Below, piece after piece: positions 1 to 11,229 of a stretch of DNA of 64,000 bases. The position numbers and the translations under genes are program-made. The stretch is from positions 61,770,023 through 61,834,022 of the forward strand of contig QCXZ01000003.1 of assembly GCA_025024175.1 (NCBI GenBank), given 5' to 3'. How positions within the stretch are numbered: the first letter of the stretch is position 1; every line of letters starts with the position of its first letter. Under the pieces are notes generated by a model. That model was not told where the DNA came from and made no database searches. It was given only the letters and a program-made list of their open reading frames with translations. The DNA is from Rhyzopertha dominica. Its lineage: Eukaryota; Arthropoda; Insecta; Coleoptera; Bostrichidae.

Positions 1-1668
1 AAGGGGTATAGAGGGGCAAGGCCAGTGCCCTACCTTAAAAATGGCACACAATTAATAACATTAAATTATCAATTTCATGTGTATCAAGTTGAGTCTCGTA
101 TACCTTAGATTTTATCCATCCCAATAAAAAGAAATGTAAAGGACTATGGTCAGAAGATATGCGAAGCCAGTCGATTAATCCTCTCCTACCAATTCAGTGA
201 CCGGGAAATTGATTATTCGGGAAATACCTCACAGGGGTGATTTTGATATCGTTGAATAAAGAATAAAGGATCTAATGTCGAGGAATATTTGCATTTACCA
301 TACGACCGCTACTTCCTTTAAATAGGTATATGATGTACTCGTATGTATAGATATATCAAACACTATCTTTATGTCTTTGTAACTGCTGGTTCATTATTAA
401 ATATTATATGTACAATTGTATTAAGTTTTTGTATGTATATTAAGCCGTCAGAAATTGAAAAATATAATATTATAATTTTCAAAGTTTAAAAAATTCTTAA
501 GTCCTTGCATGTCATTAGGTATTTAAATTTTACATTTTAATACTCAAATAATACGCATGTCTAATAATCTCTTCTGCCCATTGTCATGGAGACCACCAGA
601 TTCTTTTTTCATTAAATGTGCCGCACACACAAAGAACACTAACGATGACTAACAAGCGTAAAGCTTAAAGCTCAAGGCTTATGTCTCGCATAAGAGCACT
701 TGTTAAGCGCTACAAGCATGAATACATAGTTAAGCGAAAACGTATGTTGATGAACGCTCGTATACACGTCTTTTTATATGATGTTATTACTCCCAGAGAT
801 ATGCAACGCGATGTAAAAGGTAAACACCGAACTTTAAAAAAACTTATATTTTATTAGAAGAAGAATGTAAGTAAGTGTAGAACAATATGATGAAGGTTGC
901 AAAGAAAATTTTCGCTGCGAAAAATATGCAGCAAAACTATCTTTCTATGTCGCAATTTACTAATTGTACGAACTGTCAAATTACTGTGAATACGATAAAT
1001 TATTAATTTGTGTTATAGTGGGTCAGATAAAGAATTATCTTTTAACTTTTTATAGTATGCAAATGATCGCACCAAAATAATATTTGTTCTAGTCCTTTAT
1101 ATGAAAATAACAATTTGTCTCTGCCTTGTATGAAAGCGAAAATATATTCACCTCAAGGGATGCATTTGTTGCTATGAAGATGACTTTACAAACAATAATC
1201 GTAAATCGTAAATGAGATTCGTTTTCAATTGAATTAACTGATAGTTTTAACAAAACTTATTGCAAAATCTGCTTTCGATAACTTTAACTGGGCAAATCCC
1301 AAGAAAGGTAGGAGTGTTGATTGGAGACATAATAATTAAATAAATTCATTGTCGCAAAACGTATCAGCTGTCTAAGGATCTAAAGTCATCTACCGTTTGG
1401 AGTATGCAATCCATGTTACGCCATTGGTATACCGTTAAATGAAGCACAATCTGGATATTTCGCAGTATGTTTAGCTCAGAGCATTTTTAAAGCGAATATC
1501 GTCGGGATTTAACAACAAAGAATGATTACATTTAATATTCCTTATGCGGAAATGAATTTTTCTAATTATAGTTACAAATAATTTTTGGTATTGTCGGCAC
1601 TTGTCTTCAAGTGAGCTAAGAGATTTGAAAATTAACAACTTTCAAGATTAAAAAAATAAACGTGAATT
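1..1668. other. AT-rich stretch with no recognised feature
   Basis: No ORF with family resemblance, no inverted termini and no RNA-like structure was recognised here. It is AT-rich, probably intergenic or intronic DNA, and lies upstream of the gag fossil. Confidence 0.5.
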
Positions 1669-1939
1669 GTGGCTACCCCTAGCACAACAACTCACATGCC
1701 ACGTTTCTTCAAAATTATTACTATTTCTGATAATTACTACAACAATTGTGACAAGTATATTAACCTTCGCCAGTCAAGAATAAACAGTACAACACCCCGA
1801 TTCCTTCTGAATTACCAAAATAAGTGGATTGTGGATTTGTGGAGTGTTTTGTGACTCAAACGGACAGTATTTTAAAGGCTTTGAGAAAGGAGAAGGACCG
1901 GAAGGCATATGAAACATTGATATTACCAACAGTCAGACG

Positions 1940-3079
1940 GTGCAAAGTCAAGTAAGTCAACTGGGAGTTACGGTATATGCCAGTGACGAGAAGTCAATCC
2001 ACCAATATCTAATGCCGCTCATGCAAGAAATGAAGACCGAACTTAAAGCAACCAAGGAAGAAGTGAAAACGGGCCAAGAAGAAATGAAAACAGCCCAACA
2101 GGAAACTGAGAATGAAATAATAATTGAACTGAAAACTGAAATAGGCGGAATTAAAGAAAACCAGAGCATACTTGAAGAAGAAGTCGAACATGGCGAAGGG
2201 AAAGTCGAAAAGAAGGTTGAAAACTCAATTATGGAATTGAAATTGCACATGGAAAGAAGTATGTCCTACGTTTTCAACAGGAACTGGAAACAGTGCATAC
2301 TCGTGGAACTGGGATGAGCACCACCCTACGATGGACAGTTGTCGTTTGAGGCTTACAAAATACAGTTAAAGGCAGCTGGTAAGGCGAACAACTGGAACGA
2401 TCAAGAGAAAGATACAGCCTTGGTGATTGCCTTACGTGAACTTGCACTGGAGTTCCTTCGGACGTTACCTGCGATCGACAGGGAGGATTACCAGAAGCTC
2501 TCTGCAACGCTAGAACTTTACTTTGAAAATCAACACTTGCAGCAGATGTGTCACGTGCAGCTGAGGACTCGGAAGTAGAACATCAGCGAAACTGTAAAGG
2601 ATTTTGCAATAGAGATAAGAAAACGAATGTTCAGGACATATTCAACAGCTCCACTTGAACTCCGGGAGGAAATGGCAACGTGATATTTCATATATGGCGC
2701 CAGGGACGACACTATAAGGAATACACTGCTGTTGGTCACCTACTCGACGACGAGGCAGGCCCTAGGGAAAGCTTTGGAAATCGAGGTAGCTTACAAGGCG
2801 TCAGCTGCCAACAGGGGTCAGTACAAGGAGTACAAGGTACCTAGATCGCAGGTTGAAGGAAGTAATCCGATAAAGCAGTTTGTGAGTAATGTGAATGAGC
2901 TGATAGACGCATTTAAGGCTGGCGCTCGTGAAACCTACTACCGCTGCGGGAAACCAGGTCACATAAGGAAGAAGTGCAGAATGGTCTTTCAAGCTGCCTC
3001 CAGAAATCAAGGGCAACGGAACGAACGTCGGTGCTCTCCAGAACATAATATCAATGCGACCTTCGCAAAGTTTCGGTAG
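1940..3079 (+). pseudogene. gag fossil of an LTR retrotransposon
   Basis: One reading frame runs through about 380 codons with no frameshift but three in-frame stops: TGA at 2315, TAG at 2576 and TGA at 2681. The N-terminal part (about residues 25-110) is Lys/Glu-rich and looks coiled-coil. The middle (from about 2340) resembles the helical gag region of insect Ty3/gypsy-like elements, including a YDGQ...FEAYK stretch. The C-terminal part carries a CCHC zinc knuckle in which the first Cys is Tyr (codon 2936-2938) while the second Cys, the His and the last Cys remain. Gag packages element RNA. No protease or RT follows; an LTR-like segment begins 12 bp downstream, so pol was lost by deletion. 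Family assignment is by motif and composition only. Confidence 0.75.
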
Positions 3080-3090
3080 CGTCTGGAAAG

Positions 3091-3341
3091 TGTTGCTTCT
3101 AGAATTTTCTATGGGGGTATAAATAGCCCGATTGAGAGAGCGCGGGTAGTTCTGAATTTGAATAGCGGTTATCAACTGAGTGAAGAGAGCGGACGACTTA
3201 GTGAATCAGGTGTTTTAGTGCTAAGGTGTAGAATACAGTGAAGTAGTAGTGTTTTGAACTAGTTGTGTTTAGACTAAGTGTATTTGATACAGCTGTTTAA
3301 AATAAAGGAGTTAAGTCAGAAATCAGCCCGAAATCGTAACA
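3091..3341 (+). repeat. Putative 3' LTR next to the gag fossil
   Basis: A 251-bp segment that starts TGTTG and ends GTAACA, so it has TG...CA ends. It holds a TATAAATAG box near 3118 and an AATAAA signal at 3301, the order expected in an LTR. It follows the gag remnant directly. No second copy was found in the window, so the LTR call rests on these internal signals and position alone. Confidence 0.5.
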
Positions 3342-3566
3342 TTATACATGATGTTTCACGAATGATAATGATCCCGACGAAATTAAAAATGCAACCCAAA
3401 ATACATTTCCAGAGGTAACATTGATAATTGTTCAAGGTCTTAAAAATGTAAAACTTAGAGAGCTGTATAAATTCGCAAATTTAGACATAAACTTCAATCA
3501 TTTGCTTTAAGTAAATTCGGTATTGTAAAACAAATTTTATTTTTTAAAAATGTTTATGTAATATAA

Positions 3567-4589
3567 TTAATGTAAGAAATGTTCAAAATGTCGCCCTCCG
3601 CTGTTTTCACAAGCTTGAATTCGTGTCCTAAACGATCTTTTAACATTCATTAATATTTCTGGAGTGATGGATCTACATGCATCACGTATTTTAATTTCTA
3701 AATGTTCTACATTTTCAATTGGTGCTTGGTATACTTGCTCTTTTATCATTCCCCAGAGAAAAAAATCCAAATGGGTAAGGTCCGGGCTTCTCGGTGGCCA
3801 AGGATTAATCGAACCTCTTCCTATCCATCGGTTAGGCAAAACCAAATCAAGATGATTTCGCACTATTCTATGATAATGTGCAGGTGCCCCATCTTGAAAC
3901 CAAGATCTTGTCTTACTTGTAAATTTACGTTTTGGAGAAGTACCTGTAAAATGTTTCTTAAAAAAATTAGATAAGTATTGCCGTTTAAACTATCGCGAAA
4001 AAAGTAAGGCCCAACAATTTGNTTTCCCAATACTCTGCACCAGACATTCGTCGAGTAGATAGTTTGAAAATGTCCTTCTCGAATCCAACGTGGATTTTCT
4101 TGCGCATAATAATGCATGTTATGTTTGTTAACTCCATCATTATTAGAAAATCTTGCTTCATCTGAGAAGCAAATGTTGCCTTAAAATCTCACATTCAAAT
4201 TTTGGTGATCCCGAAAAAAGTTACAAAGTTAGGATAATCTGTCTCCTTTACGGCCTGAGCCAATTGCAAGTGATACGGATGAAATTGATTGCCTTTAATT
4301 ATTCGGTGTACTGAAGGCAGACTAATATCGGTTGCTATTGAGACTACCCTTTGACTAATATGAGTATTTTCCAATTCATTGCCAGGGCATGTTGCTGTTT
4401 TTTCTCTTGACTTTTTCAGTGGTGGCGGCCAGTTTGTCCTTAAAGTTAATTGAAGTCTCTTGAAAATTGTATCGGCAGGAGCTCTTCTATTTGGAAAACG
4501 TTGTCTGTAAAACGGGCAGCAGCGGAAGCGTTTTGCTTGCATTCACCATAAATCAAAATCATATCTGTTTTTTCATCGTTTGAACACAT
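3567..4589 (-). pseudogene. Tc1/mariner-superfamily transposase, DD41D type, decayed
   Basis: The N-terminal part (start near 4589) is a DUF4817-like helix-turn-helix beginning MCSNDEKTDMILIYGE, followed by a second HTH-like segment to about 4200. The catalytic end is readable from about 3895 to 3567: FQDGAPAHYH, then RWIGRG, SPDLTHLDFFLWG and the terminal GGRHFEHFL motif. Forty-one residues separate the Asp of QDG from the Asp of LDFF, hence DD41D. The protein cuts and rejoins its own inverted repeats at TA sites. Several frameshifts between 4450 and 3870 and one undetermined base at 4021 break it. It is related to the transposases near 43.5, 44.3 and 55.0 kb. No terminal repeats were identified. 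Confidence 0.8.
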
Positions 4590-4649
4590 TTTGACTTTTA
4601 TTAAATACAGTGACAGGAACCATAGCCCATAGCCGTCATGGATTCCCAA

Positions 4650-5075
4650 TTTATTTTTAAAACAATACCATTATGTAAAATTACCACATTGGCTATGAGA
4701 ATGTATTGTGGGTTGTATTTTTAACTTCGTCAGGGTCATTATCATGTATACGAGGATAAAATCTAGTTATCATCTTGATGGTAGAAACCACTCTTAAAGA
4801 TCGTTTAATATAATAAACACCTATTGTAGTCCTAGGACGTAGATCATGATATTAATATTTTAGAAGCCTCTTAACGTTGTTAGGTACAAATAATAAAAAC
4901 TGCTTTCATTTTATAGTGCAAAGACTTACTCTTAGTTTCTGATATGTATGTATGTTTTGACAATTGTCATTAGCAACTGACGTTCGAGTACTGACGAAGA
5001 TCCAATTTTTGAGCCTGCTAGCTTCCAAACCGATAACTAGTAATAAAAAGTTTAAATCCAAATTATCAAATTAAT
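4650..5075. other. No recognised feature
   Basis: AT-rich sequence between the transposase remnant and the palindromic element. Nothing coding or repeat-like was recognised. Confidence 0.5.
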
Positions 5076-5584
5076 ACATTTACTTTTAAAATGCATGTCT
5101 ATGCTTTGCTGTCTACACCTCAACCAACTGCAGATAGTACTATTTCGCTGTCATTACAGCTTATCAGTGCGGTTTAGGTCTAGTGTAGACAACACGGCAT
5201 AGAACTGGTTTTGCTTATATACCAAAGCAATGGTATGATGAAAGTAAGAATTTAGGATGGCAATGCCATCTGTCACTGATATGATGACAAAGCCACCTAG
5301 CTGTAATGACAGCGAAATAGTACTATCTGCAGTTGGTTGAGGTGTAGACAGCACAGCATAGACATGCATTTTAATGTATGTTGGTTCTTGCCCGTTAGCA
5401 AAAAGTTCCGCGGGGGCCTGCTGTCAAATTGAAGTATGCAGTTGCATGCCAATTTGTCAGGCTACAGGTCACTTCCTTTAGGAAGTAGCACCCGTTAAGG
5501 CAGCTAGGTGGCTTTGTCATCATGTCAGTGTAATGCTGACAGATGGCATTGCCATCCTAAATTCTTACTTACATTTACTTTAAA
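5076..5584. repeat. Palindromic short mobile element, copy 1, with long target duplication
   Basis: The insert (5091-5570, 480 bp) is flanked by ACATTTACTTTTAAA (5076-5090) and ACATTTACTTTAAA (5571-5584), a 14-15 bp duplication differing by one T. Its order is A-B-A'-C-B'. Arm A (about 5090-5161) and A' (5299-5370) are inverted copies of about 72 bp; B' (about 5494-5570) is the inverted copy of the end of B. A shorter copy lies at 21606-21888. There is no ORF, no poly(A) tail and no simple-repeat tail. Both copies begin ATGCATGTCTATG and end AAATTCTTACTT. Short terminal repeats would suggest a MITE, but the long duplication is more typical of target-primed insertion. Confidence 0.75.
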
Positions 5585-7595
5585 TTATCAGTTGACAAAA
5601 TTTTTTACACTGCGTGTCCGACTATTCCGCTGTTGTCTGTAGGTGCGATAAAAATAAATTGCAATGTGTTAAATAATTTGAAGACAGAATTTATAATTCT
5701 GGATGGTAGGAAGAAATCTCTTTTTTACTTGGAAGCGATGTTTTAAACTTGAAAAACGAATGTAACTAAACACCGTGTCGAATATTTGGTGTCCAAGTGA
5801 ATGTTCGGCAATGATTCAGCTGCAAACTAAGACTTTTCTGTCTGAGAACGAGAATCCAGCAGCCTGTTGCATACACCTGCATCCATATATATCCCCCCAG
5901 CAGCAGTCACAAAGGTATGCCCGGGATGATTTCAAAGTTTAAATTAAATTCTCCAATCAGCAAGCAGCATGTTTATAAACTTCCGATCAGTTCCACGTCA
6001 CAGAGGGCAGAGCCAATTTAAGTGTTTGACACTTTAATTAACCTACAGCCATTTTTGCGAAAGGATTCCCAGTTGGCCGGGTAAATTCTGTCAATCTCAT
6101 GTATTTTAATTATCTTGTACACCCAAACACAGACAAGCGGATCGTTCCAATTTTTCATCAATCTCCGATGGGCCGCCGGTGGATTATTTATAAGTGCTCC
6201 GCGTTCTCTGATACGTTAAGTCTTTGAAATTCCGTTTAATTACAAGCCCCCGAATCTTCCGCCGGTAGAGCTCCATCTAAATGAAACGGTGAGAGGCAGC
6301 CCAGTCGGAAACTATTAATTAAAAGGTCTTAGTACTAGTGAAAATTTGCTCTCATCAAAGCCATCGAAGCCATTTCCCGTGCTCTTCCGGTTTCAAAATC
6401 GTATTTGCATACTACAGGCGGGCTGTTCGAGTGCTTACTTGCTACCTCGTTATACTGCTGACAAAGAAAATACGCCAGGACGGACGACGGGGCTTCCAGC
6501 CGACCCTTTTAAGACGCAAGGGTCAGGAGCTCGAGCATCATCAATAATTTCCTACAGTTTGACGTTTTGGCAAACAGAAATTATATCTATTTGCCACCCG
6601 AAGTTCTTGCAAGAATTGTACATAAAGATAACATTTAGAGGCGGTGCTGTAGGAGTTTTTAAATAATAATAAGTAAAACGTTTGTCTGATCCTATACTTG
6701 TCAAGCCACCGAAGAACGCTGCATAATGGTTAAAATACGGGAATTTGGCTTCATCAAAGGTAAGTAAATTGAAAGTAGGATCACAGGAAAGTTTTTTACT
6801 TATTGTTAGCATTTATAGGTAATTATTTTGCGGCGATATGTGGTCTGATATGGATTCAATCAAAATTTTGAATTATGAACATGAACGTACAAGGAAACAA
6901 GTCCTTAGTAGAACATTTTATTCCTACTCATAGAAAGAAAAACATTTTCTCTGCCTTGTTATTCCGTACCTAACAAGTGACACATATTCAGTTAGAATTT
7001 ATTTTGTATCTAAATATACAGTGTGCCCATAAATATTGTACGCTATTTCAAGATTAAATAGCCACGGGCTTTCTCCTATGTAGAAGCTATTTTATGATAC
7101 AGCTCACACACTCACAGTCCTTGTGGTAGTGTTGATTGATACTCAACTGTACAGAAACTTAATGAGTTTCCTAGTAGACTTGTTACCATGTTACCATCAT
7201 AAACATAAATAATAAGTAATCTTGAAATCGTGGTCAACATTTGTGGACACATTTTCAAGCAATTTCCTTGTAAAGTATGAATCGTGTCCGCTTATATTTT
7301 GATGGACCTGTGCACTAAATTGTATGTTGTAGTAGGAAAAGGTTTACTTAAACTTTACTGATAACTGGTTCGTCTGTTACTGTCTGGCTGCTGCAATCAG
7401 GATTTTCCTCTGTTAATTATAAAATATAACTCCACTTCTACACACAGAATAAATATTGTAGCTTTCCACGAATAATATTGTTCGTATATCATCATAATAG
7501 TGTAGGAGTATGCAAAAACGCACACGATTTGACTATTTTATTACACCATTTTGTAGATTTTTTACTAGTGACAACTGGTTTAATTAAATTTATAG
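5585..7595. other. Non-coding stretch with a GC-richer block at 5.9-6.5 kb
   Basis: No gene was recognised. About 5900-6560 is richer in G+C and CpG than its surroundings and contains no repeat shared with the rest of the window, so it could be conserved regulatory sequence or an unrecognised exon. The ORFs in it (up to about 106 codons) show no family resemblance. From about 6560 to 7595 the sequence is AT-rich. The segment ACAGTGTGCCCATAAATA near 7019 resembles a mariner terminus, but no partner end was found. Confidence 0.4.
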
Positions 7596-8045
7596 CAAGG
7601 ATGGCATGATTAAAACAAAATGTTTAAAACAGAATGTTTTAAACTTGTTTAAAGCAACGCTTCTATTCAAAACTTTGTTTTAAACAAATTTTTAAATCAT
7701 TTGTTTTAAACAGTTTTTTTACGACTATTTTATGTAATTCATTAATTATTATTATTAGGCTCGTTAACCCTCCACAAATAAATAAACAGCATTATTAGTA
7801 ATTACTTATCTACATAATGTCACCTTACATTTGCATAAAAATGAATTGAATTCAAAACCAGTCCCAGTTTTTTTATCGATATAACAGTTATAAAAATTAA
7901 TAATAAACTTAACATTTTTTCTGTAGCTATAAATTACAAACAACAACAAATAAAAATCTTAACCTTATCATAACATAAAATTTTTTATTTCTGGTTCAAT
8001 ACAACAAAACAATAAATAAAACGTTTATTCAACACTTACTAGATA
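7596..8045 (-). mobile_element. hAT element fragment (relative of the 56-58 kb hAT)
   Basis: Begins CAAGGATGGCATGATTAAAA, a mutated form of the hAT terminus at 58480 read in reverse (CAGGGTTGGCATGATTAAAA). It continues with the same TTTAAACA/TGTTTTAAA-rich subterminal block and then the same interior (TCACCTTACATTTGCATAAA; AATCTTAACCTTATCATAA). Homology stops near 8045, so one end is missing. At the position where the other copy carries a mariner, this copy reads straight through, giving an empty site. It ends about 210 bp upstream of the yellow-family TATA box. Confidence 0.85.
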
Positions 8046-8256
8046 AAGTGTTTAAGCTTGATTTTAAAGTGATTTCTTGACTTTTATAGAAAAAAAAACT
8101 TTTAATAAATAGGAAAAACATTTAGTAATAAGTGAACAAAAATCTTATTTAAGTAAGCTCATTTTTCCCAGACGACAAAAAAATAAATTGTCAAGAACTG
8201 AAGCTAGTTCACGAATTAGAACAGGTGTTAATGGTTGCAGAGGTGAATGCTTTCTG

Positions 8257-8264
8257 TATATATA
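8257..8264 (+). promoter_or_regulatory. TATA box of the yellow-family gene
   Basis: TATATATA sits in an otherwise GC-moderate stretch 118 bp before the ATG at 8375. Transcription would be expected to start about 25-35 bp downstream, near 8285-8295. The upstream in-frame ATG at 8282 would therefore fall at or before the start site. Confidence 0.6.
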
Positions 8265-8374
8265 CCCGCCCACTTTGATAAATGAATACGTCCTCGACCG
8301 GTCTTGTCACCTGTGTGCAACCCACAAGGTCTTCCTGTGTGTTCTGTATTCAAAACACCAGTAGACCAACAGCC

Positions 8375-9568
8375 ATGTTAGCGGTCACCGTGTTGTGCGT
8401 ACTTGCTTGCGCAGTATCCGCGCGTGCCGGTGAAAATGACAAGTTTTCAGTCCGTTTCTTCTGGAAATACATAAACTTCACGTGGCCATCGTACGACAAG
8501 CAGTTGGAATTCGGATACAAGCCGGGCCAAGATATCATAGCCGGCATTAAAATTTACGGCGACACCATATATCTGGCGCTACCTCGCGTGCGAGAGGACT
8601 CAAGGGTGACTTTGGCCTCACTATCTGTCGATGCAGACCGTGAAAATCCACTGCTGTCGCCGTACCCCAGCTGGGAGTTGAATTCGGGCGGCGGCTGTGA
8701 CAGTTTTCAAGACGTTCTAAGTATGGAAATTGATAAGGATGGCGTGATGTGGGTGCTGGATGGAAGGAGGCTGAATAAATTCGTCTCTTGTCCCGCTAAA
8801 ATCGTACTCCTGGACCTGAACAGGGGAGGTGAGGTCGTAAAACGCTTCGCGGTCCCGGACGAACTGTGCGATCATAACGAGGGGTGTTTCCTCAACGACA
8901 TCGTGGTGGATGGGGATTTCGCCTACGTCTCCGACACCACGAAGACCGATCCGGGCATATTTGTGTACGATAGGGCGGCAAACAGAGCGTGGAAAATAAG
9001 AGATAAAACGACCTACGGCGACGAGGAGGCAGCCCATTTCGCGGCCCAGGGCGTGGAGTTCACCTCGGGACCGTCGCACATCAACGGCATAGCGCTCTCC
9101 CCGGACTGCGGTGACAGGCCGAGGAGGTTTTATTACATGGCTCAGACGTCGTATGCGATACACTCCATCGAGACGGACGTGCTCAAAAACGAGTCTTCCG
9201 CGGCGACGGACGTAAGCAAATTTGTTACAAATCACGGAACAAAACAGGCCCAGTCGGGTGGAATGATGGGCGACGATGAGGGGAACCTGTATTACGGATT
9301 GCTTCCGCTGGATGCCGTCGGGAAGTGGAACACGACCCTGCCTCTCGAGGATGCCGGGATTGTCGATCAGAATCACGAAATCATCAAGTGGCCGGACAGC
9401 TTCGCCTTTGACGGAAAGGGGAATTTGCACCTCATCACCAACAGCATTTTGAGGTTCTCGAAAGTGGGCGTCGACGTGAAAGAAGTGAATTTCAGAATTC
9501 TGGTGTTGCCAACTAACTCTAGGAGTTACCAGTATTGCGCTTATAAAGAAAAAATAAAGTCAACGTGA
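8375..9568 (+). CDS. Yellow / major royal jelly family secreted protein
   Basis: An uninterrupted 397-codon ORF. The first ~17 residues (MLAVTVLCVLACAVSARA) form a signal peptide, so the product is secreted. The rest spans the whole MRJP/yellow beta-propeller domain: LALPR near residue 70, WVLDG near 126, LNDIVVDGDFAYVSD near 176, GIFVYD near 196, GPSHINGIALSPD near 230 and the FAFDGKGNLHLITNSI closing strand near 352. N-glycosylation sequons are present (NFT, NES, NTT). Yellow proteins act in cuticle pigmentation and in dopamine-derived melanin steps; which paralogue this is cannot be settled by eye. I chose the ATG at 8375 over the in-frame ATG at 8282 because it follows AGCC, starts the signal peptide, and 8282 lies only 18 bp after the TATA box. 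No intron is present, which is unusual for yellow genes and could mean a retrocopy. Length is normal for the family (about 380-450 residues). Confidence 0.95.
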   Translation: MLAVTVLCVLACAVSARAGENDKFSVRFFWKYINFTWPSYDKQLEFGYKPGQDIIAGIKIYGDTIYLALPRVREDSRVTLASLSVDADRENPLLSPYPSWELNSGGGCDSFQDVLSMEIDKDGVMWVLDGRRLNKFVSCPAKIVLLDLNRGGEVVKRFAVPDELCDHNEGCFLNDIVVDGDFAYVSDTTKTDPGIFVYDRAANRAWKIRDKTTYGDEEAAHFAAQGVEFTSGPSHINGIALSPDCGDRPRRFYYMAQTSYAIHSIETDVLKNESSAATDVSKFVTNHGTKQAQSGGMMGDDEGNLYYGLLPLDAVGKWNTTLPLEDAGIVDQNHEIIKWPDSFAFDGKGNLHLITNSILRFSKVGVDVKEVNFRILVLPTNSRSYQYCAYKEKIKST

Positions 9569-9666
9569 AGGGGAAAATAATTACTTTAAAAACGTTGGTG
9601 TAAGCCTTCTTTTGCAACGTTAAACCGTTCCACAAAATGTACAGTTATAATTGTATAAGCTATAGG

Positions 9667-9672
9667 AATAAA
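9667..9672 (+). terminator. Poly(A) signal of the yellow-family gene
   Basis: AATAAA lies 99 bp after the stop codon, followed by T-rich sequence. An earlier AATAAA inside the last codons (near 9551) is too early to be the main site. Confidence 0.6.
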
Positions 9673-9803
9673 AATGTCCAATTTCTCTCTATTTTTACTT
9701 TATCGTTACAATTTCTTATATTATTTTGTAACTATTCAATTTTCAAATTTTTTAGTTGTTTTTTTAATGCTATTTATTATATTGTAATAATTATATTATT
9801 AAT

Positions 9804-9996
9804 CTCCCGGATGTAGAAACTGTAGTTTTTGTAGACGGTAGGGGTATAATCCTTGCTCGTGAAGTGTGTGTATTTCCCGTCCTTGTGAAATGTCCAATTG
9901 AGTAGCGATTCTTCTAGTGCTGGTCGTTGCGCCTTCTTCCACTAGACCCAAATCATTTTCCATTTTTTCTGAAAAAAAGATTAAATATTCATTCAT
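9804..9996 (-). pseudogene. Transposase HTH fragment (Tc1/mariner, DUF4817 type)
   Basis: A 65-codon piece reads TSTRRIATQLDISQ, then LHEQGLYPYRLQKLQFLHPGD, which matches the second HTH and linker of the DD41D-like transposases elsewhere in this window (compare FYPYKMKTLQELGEDD near 43.2 kb). No catalytic part follows. It is a short relic just downstream of the yellow gene, on the opposite strand. Confidence 0.65.
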
Positions 9997-11210
9997 TTTT
10001 TAAATTTCGCTATAACTTGAAAACAAATAATAATTGGATAAGAACATATAAGTTTTTTTTACATTATTTTAATGTGGAGTTCAGTGCCATCTTTCCGATT
10101 CACCCAGTATAAGTTGTACTAGTATTTCTGTAATTAACTTATTGAAGTTTTCTTCCGTATACATATTATGGCACTCTTTTTTTGAGATGCTCATTAAATT
10201 TTATATACTAGTGTCTGCGATGAGCGTTTTTTGCAATATTTTTTGATTTTAGTAATATTTACTTCACGGAGCCGATGACAATTAGGTGGATTCATATCTT
10301 TTGATACTACGTTGATTGTGTTTTCCTGACACAATTCATTACAATGGTGGTTGCTGGATTTGGCAAAAACGGTGGTTAAATATCACGACGTAGTAAAAGA
10401 CACTTTTCTAAACATTTAAATACTGTTCCATTAACAGTTCCTGTTGCAAGAAACATAACACACAACCATCCATGATATCAAGAAGTAGTCGAATGATATC
10501 TATTGTATATCTACTGGACGGCAAATTGTCACAAAACTCTAGGTTTATTAGATGTCTGAAGCAGATATTCAGGGTACCTCGCATTATGTAGGCAATTTCA
10601 CGGAACCTGAAATCTGGTGTAAAATTAACACTATTTTACAATTTAATTTTTAAAATAACGCCCGCCTCCTAAGACATTTACTCTTAAACATGGAAGAGAA
10701 ACAGTTTTGTCAAAAATATCTCTCATACCGGTTGATATAATTACATCAAATTTTGGTTATTGTTATTTGAAGTAGAAGCCGTTAAAACCATGCACACATT
10801 TTTTAAAGTAATGTTGTGCGGGCGGTAGGGGGCTAACCATCACATTTTAACGCTTAAATTTAAAAATTGTAAGATCAAAAATATGTGTTTCTTAATAGTT
10901 GGGCTTTGTAAACAAAAAAGATACTCTGTTCATGCGGCTAAAACTGCCCCATTACGAGAAATTTGCGCTATTTAAATGGATTAATTACTGCTGATGTACA
11001 GTAACCTTCATTGAATGTTCTTCTTGTCTAAATGTATCCTTTTTAAGTAGTTTAGTAGGATTCATATTGAGAAAGGGAGGCTTCTTTGTTAACCCGATAG
11101 CACTGCCGATTAAACCGTGTATTAAAAAAAAGCTGCTAAAAGTTCAAATTTGTCGTTCGAAAATAGCTACTCCCATTATTTAATAAAAGTGAAAATATAG
11201 CGGTTATTAG
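9997..11210. other. No recognised gene
   Basis: AT-rich. A minus-strand open stretch at about 10480-10615 has a coding look but matched nothing I could name. No repeats or terminal structures were identified. Confidence 0.4.
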
Positions 11211-11229
11211 AAAAAAGTATGACAAATGC

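Noticed and set aside
8282..8374. The upstream in-frame ATG of the yellow gene
   Set aside because: It is only 18 bp after the TATA box and would put 31 extra residues before a clean signal peptide; the ATG at 8375 fits better.
8717..9430. A 237-codon ORF on the minus strand inside the yellow gene
   Set aside because: It is antisense to the well-supported yellow-family frame and has no recognisable family; codon bias of the plus-strand gene explains its openness.
10480..10615. Possible Harbinger-type transposase piece on the minus strand
   Set aside because: Only about 45 codons, with no diagnostic motif; too weak to list.
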